NCBI RefSeq assembly: GCF_914271435.1
Contig: NZ_CAJZAI010000009.1
Location: 1 to 64,000 of the forward strand
Direction of reading: 5' to 3'
DNA length: 64,000 bases
Origin: Cupriavidus laharis
GTDB lineage: Bacteria; Pseudomonadota; Gammaproteobacteria; Burkholderiales; Burkholderiaceae
In this document: piece after piece, positions 1-7,010 of the stretch
Layout: each line of letters opens with the position of its first letter
Position numbering within the stretch: the stretch's first letter is position 1
The notes under the pieces: model-generated
Seen by the model: only the letters and a program-made list of their open reading frames with translations
What the model was told of the DNA's origin: nothing
Databases searched by the model: none
Made by a program: the position numbers and the translations under genes

Positions 1-1
1 G

Positions 2-817
2 ATCGTGTGGGGCAAGGACCGCGACGAAGCGCTCGCGCGCATGCGCCAGGCGCTGGCGGCGTACCACGTGGTGGGCTTGTCGACCAACGTCGCCTTCCTG
101 CAGCGGCTGGTGAAGTCCGAGGCGTTCCGCACGGCCGACCTCGACACGGGGCTGATCGAGCGCAACGAGGCCGCGCTGTTCCCGCCGCCCGCGCCGGTCG
201 GCATGGAGATCATCGCGCTGGCGACTGCCGCGCTGCTCGACCGCGAAACGCGCGAGCGCCGCATCGACGCGGCCGACCAGCATTCGCCGTGGACGCATGC
301 CGGTGCGTGGCGTCTCAATGGCGGTGCCACGCGCACGTTGCGCTTCGCTTATGGCAGCCACACGCTGGACGTGACGCTGACCGCGAACGAGCGGGGCAGC
401 ACGCTGATCTATGCCGACCAGGCGGCACCGTTCCGGGCATCGTGCCAGGCCGACGATATCCGCGTGGACCTTGGCACCCGCCGAGCGCATGGGCAGGTCC
501 ACGTGGAGGGGGATGATTTCCACGTCTTCAACGCAGGGCGCCACGCGGTGCTCGGCTGGCTCGACCCGCTCGCGCACGCGGGCGAGACCGAGGGCGAGGG
601 CGGCAAGCTGACCGCGCCGATGCCGGGCAAGGTTATCGCCGTCATGGTCGAGCCCGGCAGCACGGTTACGCGTGGTACGCCGCTGCTGGTGATGGAAGCG
701 ATGAAGATGGAGCACACCATCAGCGCACCGGCCGACGGGGTGGTCAGCGAGATCCTGTACGGCGTGGGCGAGCAGGTGGCGGAAGGGGCGCAACTGCTGG
801 CGTTTGAAGGCAAGTAG
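2..817 (+). CDS. mccA: Methylcrotonyl-CoA carboxylase, biotin-carrying alpha subunit (C-terminal part)
   Basis: The frame is open from the first base, so this is the 3' part (about 271 residues) of a longer gene. The visible part is the end of the biotin carboxylase domain, a linker beta-barrel, and a biotinyl domain over the last 70 residues with the biotin-accepting lysine in MEAMKMEH. Family knowledge: the subunit carboxylates biotin and passes CO2 to 3-methylcrotonyl-CoA in leucine breakdown. The choice of this enzyme over acetyl- or propionyl-CoA carboxylase rests on the linker style (LGWLDPLAHAGE) and on HMG-CoA lyase, the last enzyme of the same pathway, 2.4 kb downstream on the same strand. 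The beta subunit would lie upstream, outside the window. Confidence 0.85.
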   Translation: MVWGKDRDEALARMRQALAAYHVVGLSTNVAFLQRLVKSEAFRTADLDTGLIERNEAALFPPPAPVGMEIIALATAALLDRETRERRIDAADQHSPWTHAGAWRLNGGATRTLRFAYGSHTLDVTLTANERGSTLIYADQAAPFRASCQADDIRVDLGTRRAHGQVHVEGDDFHVFNAGRHAVLGWLDPLAHAGETEGEGGKLTAPMPGKVIAVMVEPGSTVTRGTPLLVMEAMKMEHTISAPADGVVSEILYGVGEQVAEGAQLLAFEGK

Positions 818-1018
818 GTAGTCTGCCCTGCCGGCTTCGTGGGAAGCAGCCAGCAGATTTCATCGCGTCTGCTGGCTGGACCGGACCATGCCGTAGTGCG
901 ACAGTCGCGGCGGCCACGGTATGACTTTTCCCCGCGTGAAAATAAGGCTTTTCCTACGCGTGGCTCAATGCGCTGTGGCTAGAATCGCCCGATCCCAGCA
1001 TGTCACCCGGTATCCCCC

Positions 1019-1984
1019 ATGTTTCGAGCGTTCTGCCAGATCTTTCTCTGGGCCTTGCTGACAGCCACCTCGGCCCGCGCAACGTGTACCGGAAACGGGG
1101 TCACGTCAACCGTCGCGCTGCCCGCCAGCCTTACCGTCCCGCGAGACTTGCCGGCCGGGAGCATCATCTACGACACAGGCTGGGTCGGGAACAGCTCTGC
1201 CTATATCCAATGCGATCCGCTGGATACATGGAGCTACGGCTATTCCGTGCCGATGACCCCGACGGCAAGCGGTGGCGTCTATGAAACCAGCGTCCAGGGC
1301 ATCGGCGTCAGGACCGGATGGTCGAACACGCTCGGCGTGCGGCCTGGCGACATCACCCAGGCAATGATTCAGGATTGGCCGCGCATGCAGCTGACGCTTC
1401 CGAATATCAAAGGCGCATACCTGCCGCCCGCTCTGTATCGTGTCCAGCTTATCAAGACGGGGGATATCGCACCCGGCGTCATCGCGTTTCAGAACCCGAT
1501 CGCGACGTCGATATATGGTGGCATTGTTGCCACCTCAACCAACTTCACCAGTACGCAGGTCAATATCAAGACGGCAGGTTGCCGTGTCACCAACAGCAAC
1601 ATCACCGTCAATCTTCCGAAGGCAAGCGCGCAGGGCTTCAGCGGCGTCGGATCGACACAAGGGACCACCGCCTTCAGCATTCCGCTGGTTTGCGATGCAG
1701 GCATCAACGTTGCCTACGAACTGGACGGGCCAGCGGACGCATCCAATGCTCCCGGCGTCCTGGCAAACCAGGCGGGGAGCGGGATGGCTACCGGCGTCGG
1801 CGTACAGGTCCTGCAAGGAAACGCGCCAGTCACGCTCGGCGCAGTGTCGTCTCCCTATATCCGAACCACTAGGGACAACGAGACGGTCAGCATTCCGATG
1901 GCCGCACGGTATTACAAGACCAGCCAGGTCGTGACCAGCGGAAGCGTGAACGCCATCGCGACGCTGAACATGAACTACCAGTAG
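1019..1984 (+). CDS. Two-domain fimbrial tip adhesin (type 1 pilus family)
   Basis: A 321-residue secreted protein with a signal peptide (cut likely after the ATSARA region, about residue 21). The N-terminal half is a unique putative receptor-binding domain with a Cys pair (CTGNG, near IQCDP). The C-terminal ~150 residues match the pilin fold: a first Cys in AGCRVTNS, a second in PLVCDAG, and a closing beta strand ATLNMNYQ of the kind handed over in donor-strand exchange. This is the FimH-like layout of a chaperone–usher tip adhesin. No chaperone, usher or major pilin gene is present in the window. It sits between leucine-catabolic genes, and AT-richer stretches (for example around 1500–1620) differ from its neighbours, suggesting insertion. 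Ligand unknown. Confidence 0.75.
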   Translation: MFRAFCQIFLWALLTATSARATCTGNGVTSTVALPASLTVPRDLPAGSIIYDTGWVGNSSAYIQCDPLDTWSYGYSVPMTPTASGGVYETSVQGIGVRTGWSNTLGVRPGDITQAMIQDWPRMQLTLPNIKGAYLPPALYRVQLIKTGDIAPGVIAFQNPIATSIYGGIVATSTNFTSTQVNIKTAGCRVTNSNITVNLPKASAQGFSGVGSTQGTTAFSIPLVCDAGINVAYELDGPADASNAPGVLANQAGSGMATGVGVQVLQGNAPVTLGAVSSPYIRTTRDNETVSIPMAARYYKTSQVVTSGSVNAIATLNMNYQ

Positions 1985-2041
1985 TTGCCGCCGGTCCGCC
2001 TTGCGCCGATGCGCTTCGGCGGCCGGGCGTACGGGAACAGA

Positions 2042-2071
2042 GGAAATGCCCCGCCAGTGCGGGGCATTTCC
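2042..2071. other. Perfect 13-bp stem hairpin (possible terminator)
   Basis: GGAAATGCCCCGC, a 4-nt loop, then its exact reverse complement. It lies 57 bp after the adhesin stop. There is no T-run, so factor-independent termination is uncertain. A second hairpin with 10-bp arms follows at 2076–2111 (GCGGCTTGTC/GACAAGCCGC). The two in tandem fill most of the gap before ghrA. Confidence 0.5.
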
Positions 2072-2212
2072 ATTGGCGGCTTGTCGTCTTCGGCGGAGGT
2101 GGACAAGCCGCAAGCGTGCACGCTGCGGGGAGCCGGTTTCCCGCCATTCGCCCCCGCGGCGCATTCCTCTGCCAAAATAGCTCTTTGAACCCCCAAAATC
2201 GCTGGAGACACC

Positions 2213-3154
2213 ATGAAGTTGCAGTTGTATGTCCCTGACGGCCGTTACGATCCTTGGATCGAAGGCTTCGCCGAGGCGCTGCCGGAAGCCGAATGCGTGA
2301 TCTGGGACGACAGCCGTGGCGAATCCGCCGATTACGCCGTGGTCTGGCGCCCACCCGTGGAAATGCTGCGTGGCCGCACCGACCTGAAGGCGGTGTTCAA
2401 CCTCGGCGCCGGCGTGGACGGCATCCTGCGCCTGCGCGACGAGGACCCGGACGCATTGCCCGCCGGTGTGCCGATCGTGCGGCTGGACGATGCCGGCATG
2501 GCCGCGCAGATGGCCGAATACGTCACCTATGCCGTGTTGCGCTATTTCCGCCGGCTGGACGATTACGCCGCCCAGCAGCAGGCCGACAACTGGAAATTCC
2601 TCAAGCCGCACCGCCGTGCGGACTTCACCATTGGCGTGATGGGTGTCGGCACGCTCGGCACGCATATCGCGCGCACGCTGGCCGGTTTCGGCTTCCCGGT
2701 GCGCGGCTGGAGCCGCACCGCGCGTGCCATCGAGGGTGTGGTGGGATTCCATGGTGACGCCGGCCGCGCGCCATTCCTGGACGGATTGCGTGTGCTGGTC
2801 AATGTCCTGCCGCTGACCCCGCAGACCGAGAACATCCTGAATGGCGAACTGTTCGGCAAGCTGGCGAAAGGCGCCTACGTGATCAATGTCGCGCGCGGCC
2901 AGCACCTGGCCGAAGAGGACCTGCTTGCGGCCGTGCAGGCCGGCCAGATCGCGGGCGCGACGCTCGACGTATTCCGTACCGAGCCGCTGCCTGCCGGGCA
3001 CCCGTTCTGGCAGGAGCCTCGCATCACCATCACACCGCATATCTCGGCATTGACGCTGCGCGAGGACAGCATCGCGCAGATCGCGGGCAAGATCCGCGCA
3101 CTGCGGGCAGGCCAGCCGATCGCGGGCGTGGTCGACCTGCAGCGCGGCTACTGA
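2213..3154 (+). CDS. ghrA: Glyoxylate/hydroxypyruvate reductase A (D-2-hydroxyacid dehydrogenase)
   Basis: 313 residues, full length for the GhrA branch. The NAD(P) fold begins with GVMGVGTLGTHIA (GxGxxG, about residues 142–154). Catalytic positions are visible: Arg in INVARGQ, Glu in FRTEPLP and His in ITPHISA. Family knowledge: it reduces glyoxylate and hydroxypyruvate with NADPH in the cytoplasm. The start ATG follows TGGAGACACC. It lies 40 bp upstream of HMG-CoA lyase on the same strand, so co-transcription is likely, but a biochemical link to leucine breakdown is not evident. Confidence 0.88.
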   Translation: MKLQLYVPDGRYDPWIEGFAEALPEAECVIWDDSRGESADYAVVWRPPVEMLRGRTDLKAVFNLGAGVDGILRLRDEDPDALPAGVPIVRLDDAGMAAQMAEYVTYAVLRYFRRLDDYAAQQQADNWKFLKPHRRADFTIGVMGVGTLGTHIARTLAGFGFPVRGWSRTARAIEGVVGFHGDAGRAPFLDGLRVLVNVLPLTPQTENILNGELFGKLAKGAYVINVARGQHLAEEDLLAAVQAGQIAGATLDVFRTEPLPAGHPFWQEPRITITPHISALTLREDSIAQIAGKIRALRAGQPIAGVVDLQRGY

Positions 3155-3194
3155 ATCGCCGCAACGAAGAAAACATCAGACATTGGAGACAGCC

Positions 3195-4130
3195 ATGAAC
3201 CTGCCCAACTACGTGAAGATCGTCGAGGTCGGACCGCGCGACGGCCTGCAGAACGAGAAGGCCATGGTGCCGACCGACGTCAAGGTGGCGCTGATCAACC
3301 AGCTGACCGAGGCCGGTTTCGTCAATATCGAGGCGGCGTCTTTCGTCTCGCCCAAGTGGGTGCCGCAGATGGCCGACGGCGCAGACGTGATGGCGCGCAT
3401 CCAGCGCCGTCCCGGCACGCTGTACTCGGTGCTCACGCCCAATATGAAGGGTTTCGAGGGCGCGGTCGCAGCAGGCGCCGACGAGGTGGTGATCTTCGGC
3501 GCCGCGAGCGAGGCGTTCTCGCAAAAGAACATCAACTGCTCGATCGCCGAATCGATCGCGCGTTTCGAGCCCGTGGCCGCCGCCGCGAAGGACAAGGGCA
3601 TCCGCTTGCGCGGCAGCATCTCGTGCTCGCTGGGCTGCCCCTACCAGGGCGAGGTGCCGGTGAGCGCCGTGGTGGACGTGGTGCGCCGCATGCGCGAACT
3701 GGGCTGCGACGAGATCGACATTGCCGATACCATCGGCGTGGGCACGCCGGGCAAGGTGCAGGACGTGATGCGCGCGGCGTCGGCGGAATTCGCCCTCGAC
3801 CGCCTATCGGGACATTTCCACGACACCTATGGCCAGGCGTTGTCGAACATCCTGGCCAGCCTGGAAGTGGGCATCTCGATCTTCCATGCGTCGGTGGCTG
3901 GCCTGGGCGGCTGCCCTTACGCCAAGGGCGCGACCGGCAACGTGGCGACCGAGGACGTGCTGTACATGCTGCACGGGCTGGGCATCCATACCGGCATCGA
4001 CCTCGAGGCCGTGGTGCGTACGGGCGACTACATCTCGCAAGCGATCGGCCGTACCAACAGCTCGCGCGTGGGCCGGGCGCTGCTGACCAAGTGGGCGGCA
4101 GCCAGCGAAGCCACGCCCGCGTGCGCGTGA
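3195..4130 (+). CDS. Hydroxymethylglutaryl-CoA lyase
   Basis: 311 residues, a TIM-barrel HMGL-like aldolase. The N-terminal GPRDGLQNEK holds the metal-binding Asp and catalytic Arg. The family signature GLGGCPYAKGATGNVATEDV near residue 240 carries the active-site Cys. HFHDTYG supplies metal-binding histidines. It cleaves HMG-CoA to acetoacetate and acetyl-CoA, the last step of leucine degradation. ATG at 3195 is preferred because GGAG lies 6 nt upstream; a TTG at 3183 is in frame but has no SD. It is followed by ybaK-like and thioesterase genes with short gaps, so it probably heads or belongs to an operon. Confidence 0.93.
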   Translation: MNLPNYVKIVEVGPRDGLQNEKAMVPTDVKVALINQLTEAGFVNIEAASFVSPKWVPQMADGADVMARIQRRPGTLYSVLTPNMKGFEGAVAAGADEVVIFGAASEAFSQKNINCSIAESIARFEPVAAAAKDKGIRLRGSISCSLGCPYQGEVPVSAVVDVVRRMRELGCDEIDIADTIGVGTPGKVQDVMRAASAEFALDRLSGHFHDTYGQALSNILASLEVGISIFHASVAGLGGCPYAKGATGNVATEDVLYMLHGLGIHTGIDLEAVVRTGDYISQAIGRTNSSRVGRALLTKWAAASEATPACA

Positions 4131-4161
4131 GTCAACGACACCAGGAAATCAAGGAGCGAGA

Positions 4162-4686
4162 ATGAGCCAGTCCGTTGACCAGGGCAGCGCCGCCCAGGCC
4201 GAAGCATTGCCGGAATCCGCACAGCGTGTCGCAGGCCTGCTGGCCGAACTCGGGCATGATCGTCCCGTGGTGATGCTGCCGGCCACCGGCAAGACCTCTG
4301 CCGAGGCCGCTGCGGGCCTGGGCTGCAGCGTGGCGGAGATCGCCAAGTCGATCATCTTCCGCCGCGTTGAAGACGATGCGCCGGTGCTGGTGATCGCCAG
4401 CGGCAGCAATCGCGTGGACGAAGCCAAGGTGGCGGCGCGCGTCGGCGCACTGGGCAAGGCCGATGCCAGGTTCGTGCGCGAGAAGACCGGCTATGCCATC
4501 GGCGGTGTCTGCCCGATCGGCCATGCGGTGCCACCGGTGATGCTGCTCGACCAGGACCTGTTCCGCTATGAACGCCTGTGGGCCGCCGCTGGGCATCCGC
4601 ACGCGGTGTTCAACCTGACGCCGCAGCAGTTGCAGCAGATGACCGGCGCGGAAGTAGCGGATGTGGCACAGGGGGCGGCGGCATGA
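4162..4686 (+). CDS. YbaK/ProX-type aminoacyl-tRNA deacylase
   Basis: 174 residues, a single YbaK/EbsC domain. Recognisable are the conserved Lys in EIAKSIIFR, the segment around LVIASGSNRVDEAKV and the glycine-rich GYAIGGVCPIGH loop. Family knowledge: these free-standing editing proteins hydrolyse mischarged tRNA (Cys-tRNAPro, Ala-tRNAPro and similar) in the cytosol. GGAGCGAG precedes the ATG. Its stop overlaps the start of the next gene (ATGA at 4683–4686), showing translational coupling. Exact tRNA specificity cannot be read from sequence. Confidence 0.85.
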   Translation: MSQSVDQGSAAQAEALPESAQRVAGLLAELGHDRPVVMLPATGKTSAEAAAGLGCSVAEIAKSIIFRRVEDDAPVLVIASGSNRVDEAKVAARVGALGKADARFVREKTGYAIGGVCPIGHAVPPVMLLDQDLFRYERLWAAAGHPHAVFNLTPQQLQQMTGAEVADVAQGAAA

Positions 4687-5111
4687 GCCCCGAGTTGCGG
4701 CCCGGCTTCGAGTTCACGTGGCAGTACACGGTGCCGGCCAAGGCCACCGTGCCGCGCCTCTACGACGACATCCCGATGTGCACGGAGATGCCGGACGTGC
4801 TGGCCACCGGGTACATGGTCGGCATCATGGAGTGTGCCTGCCTGCAGGCACTGCGCGACCACCTGGACTGGCCGCGCGAGCAGACGCTCGGCACGCTGGT
4901 CAGTTTTTCGCATCTCGCCGCCACGCCGCCGGGTATGACCGTCACGGTCAAGGGCCGGCTGGTGGAGGTGGACGGGCGCAGGCTGCGCTTCGAATTGAGC
5001 GCCTGGGATGGTGAAGACAAGATCTCGGAAGGCGTGCACGAGCGCCACGTGATCGATGCCGAGCGCTTCAACCAGAAGATCGCCGCCAAGGCTGTCCGGG
5101 CCGCTGGCTGA
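4683..5111 (+). CDS. FlK-like hot-dog acyl-CoA thioesterase
   Basis: 142 residues, one hot-dog domain. It aligns along its length with the fluoroacetyl-CoA thioesterase FlK of Streptomyces cattleya as I recall that family: the Thr in LATGYMVG, the Glu in GIMECAC and the His in [10 protein letters not shown] occupy the FlK catalytic Thr/Glu/His positions, and GVHERHVI matches the end of the domain. The start is fixed by the ATGA overlap with the deacylase gene; an upstream in-frame start would lie inside that gene. Given the operon with HMG-CoA lyase, a short-chain acyl-CoA of leucine or acetoacetate metabolism is a more likely substrate than fluoroacetyl-CoA (inference). Confidence 0.75.
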   Translation: MSPELRPGFEFTWQYTVPAKATVPRLYDDIPMCTEMPDVLATGYMVGIMECACLQALRDHLDWPREQTLGTLVSFSHLAATPPGMTVTVKGRLVEVDGRRLRFELSAWDGEDKISEGVHERHVIDAERFNQKIAAKAVRAAG

Positions 5112-5115
5112 GACG

Positions 5116-5352
5116 ATGGCGCTGCCGGCCGCCCTCATCAAGGACATCACGCGCCGCGCACGCTCGGCGCAGACCGCGCAGCCGGTGCCTTCGCCATGCC
5201 GCAACGTATGCCGCATGGACGCGGCCAGCGGCTATTGCGAAGGCTGCCTGCGCACCATCGAAGAGATTGCCGGCTGGTCGGCCATGTCGGAGGACGACAA
5301 GCGCCGCATCTGGGCGCAACTGCCGCAGCGCGCCGCCTGGCTGGCCGGATAG
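5116..5352 (+). CDS. DUF1289 small Cys-rich protein
   Basis: 78 residues. The signature is [10 protein letters not shown]…GYCEGCLRT, four cysteines arranged CxxxC…CxxC, followed by an Asp/Lys/Arg-rich helix and a terminal Trp region. The family is widespread in proteobacteria and has no assigned reaction; metal or Fe-S binding is suggested only by the cysteines. ATG 5116 begins 4 nt after the thioesterase stop, so the genes are co-translated. The following MBL gene starts 12 nt after its stop. Confidence 0.78.
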   Translation: MALPAALIKDITRRARSAQTAQPVPSPCRNVCRMDAASGYCEGCLRTIEEIAGWSAMSEDDKRRIWAQLPQRAAWLAG

Positions 5353-5364
5353 GAGACCATTGCC

Positions 5365-6294
5365 TTGAGCGACACCACGCCCCCGCAGTTGCCGGCCACC
5401 CTGCGCGTCTTCGAGCGCGGCTGGCTGTCGGCCAACAACATCCTGTTCGTCGACGGCGGCGACACCGCGCTGGTGGACAGCGGCTACGTCACGCACGCGC
5501 CGCAGACGGTGGCACTGGTGGAGTCGGCATTGCAGGGGCGTCCGCTGAAGCGGCTCATCAACACCCATCTGCATTCCGACCATTGCGGCGGCAATGCCGC
5601 GCTGCAGGCGCGCTGGCAGCCGCAAACGTCGATTCCCGCCGCCGAGGCGGCTGCCGTCTCGGCATGGGATGTCGATGCACTGACTTACAAGGCCACCGGC
5701 CAGCAATGCGACCGCTTCACGTTCGATACGCTGCTGCATGACGGCGACACGCTGCGCCTTGGTGGCATCGATTGGCAGGTCGTCGCTGCACCGGGGCACG
5801 ATCCGCATGCCGTGATGCTGTTCGCGCCGCAGCCGCGCATCCTGATTGCCGGCGATGCGTTGTGGGAAAACGGCTTCGGGGTGATCTTTCCCGAGCTGGA
5901 GGGGGAGAGCGGGTTTGCCGAGCAGGCGGCGGTACTGGAGCGCATCGTGGAGCTGGATGCGCACGTGGTGATTCCCGGCCACGGGCGTCCCTTCACTGAC
6001 GTGGCCGCCGCCGTTGAGCGTGCGCGTGGCCGGCTTGCTTACCTCGGCGGGGATCCGCAACGCAATGCGAGCCACGCGGTCAAGGTGCTGGTCAAGTTCA
6101 AGCTGCTGGAGGCGCAGCGGATCCGTCGCGATGCATTGTTGGCCTGGATGCAGGGGGCGCCACTGATGGCGGCCATTCACCAACGCTTTATGGCTGACCA
6201 GTCGATGGAGGAGATTCTGTCGCAGACGCTGCGGGCGTTGGCCGGGGTTAGGGCGTTGGTTGTTGAGGGGGAGGTGGTGGTGAATGTGGACTGA
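5365..6294 (+). CDS. Metallo-beta-lactamase-fold hydrolase
   Basis: 309 residues with the full MBL zinc signature: NTHLHSDHCGGN (HxHxDH, about residue 70), a His in APGHDPH, the bridging Asp in IAGDALW, and VIPGHGRPF. The C-terminal ~90 residues form a helical domain like the winged-helix end of LACTB2/GloB-like hydrolases. The start is TTG at 5365, chosen because AGGAGA lies 8 nt upstream (5351–5356) and homology begins there. It is the last gene of the co-directional run from ghrA. Substrate unknown: a thioester or phosphodiester hydrolase is possible. Confidence 0.82.
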   Translation: MSDTTPPQLPATLRVFERGWLSANNILFVDGGDTALVDSGYVTHAPQTVALVESALQGRPLKRLINTHLHSDHCGGNAALQARWQPQTSIPAAEAAAVSAWDVDALTYKATGQQCDRFTFDTLLHDGDTLRLGGIDWQVVAAPGHDPHAVMLFAPQPRILIAGDALWENGFGVIFPELEGESGFAEQAAVLERIVELDAHVVIPGHGRPFTDVAAAVERARGRLAYLGGDPQRNASHAVKVLVKFKLLEAQRIRRDALLAWMQGAPLMAAIHQRFMADQSMEEILSQTLRALAGVRALVVEGEVVVNVD

Positions 6295-6305
6295 TTTTGC
6301 TGCTG

Positions 6306-6990
6306 GTGTGCTTGGCGGGCGCGGCTGTTTCGCCGGCGTAGCCGGCGAGTTCCTTTTTGTCCAAGCGACAAAAAGGAACCAAAAAGCGCGTTTTTGTGGC
6401 TGACGAAGGGCCGACGTGCTGACGGTCCAGTGGCATAACCAGACTGCCTGCCGCGTAGATGATTAGGATGGGAGAGGGCGTGCGAGCGAACCCGGATTAC
6501 GGAGTGGTCCCTTCTAACAGCGATATCGCGTGGACGCCTACGGCTGCGCTGCGCGCGGCTCGGAGTCTGGGTTTCGGGGGCGCGGCCCGAACCACGATCT
6601 GGTGACGAAGCGCTTGGCGCATGTGCCATGCGCGAGGTAACGAAGCAGGCCTCGTGGCGCCAGCGAGAGTGATGAGCCTCCTGTCCGACTAGGACGCGCG
6701 CGCAGCGCAGCCGAAGGTGTCCCACCGATGACGCTGTTGGAACGCTGTACCCGAGTCCAACTTGGGGATCGTACAAAAGCCGGTTATCGGAGGCACTGGT
6801 TCTGACTCACTGCGCGTAGCAGGTTGGAACAATAGCCAAGCCTCGTGAGACCAAAGCCGCTGGAACCATAGAAGCGCACCGTTGATGGCCAGCCGCCAGG
6901 CGACGCGTTTCTTGCCTACTTCTTGTCGCTCGGACAAGAAGTAGGTCGCCGGCTACGCCGGTGAAACAGCCACGCTTGCCAAGCACAACA
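6306..6990. repeat. Non-coding element with long inverted-repeat ends
   Basis: The gap between the MBL gene and the TonB receptor is non-coding and bounded by inverted repeats. The left arm (about 6307–6348) and the right arm (about 6946–6988) are reverse complements with about four mismatches over 42 bp. Each arm is followed inward by a perfect 13-bp-stem hairpin with a 5-nt loop: 6349–6379 (GTTCCTTTTTGTC/GACAAAAAGGAAC) and 6915–6945 (CCTACTTCTTGTC/GACAAGAAGTAGG). The roughly 530 bp core has no convincing ORF on either strand. The flanking genes converge on it. It may be a MITE-like or intergenic repeat family; I did not find a transposase or a clear target-site duplication. Confidence 0.75.
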
Positions 6991-7010
6991 ACCCAGTCAG
7001 GCCACAAAAC

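Noticed and set aside
6307..6990. An insertion sequence
   Set aside because: Despite the inverted ends, there is no transposase frame and no clear direct target duplication, so it is listed only as a repeat element.
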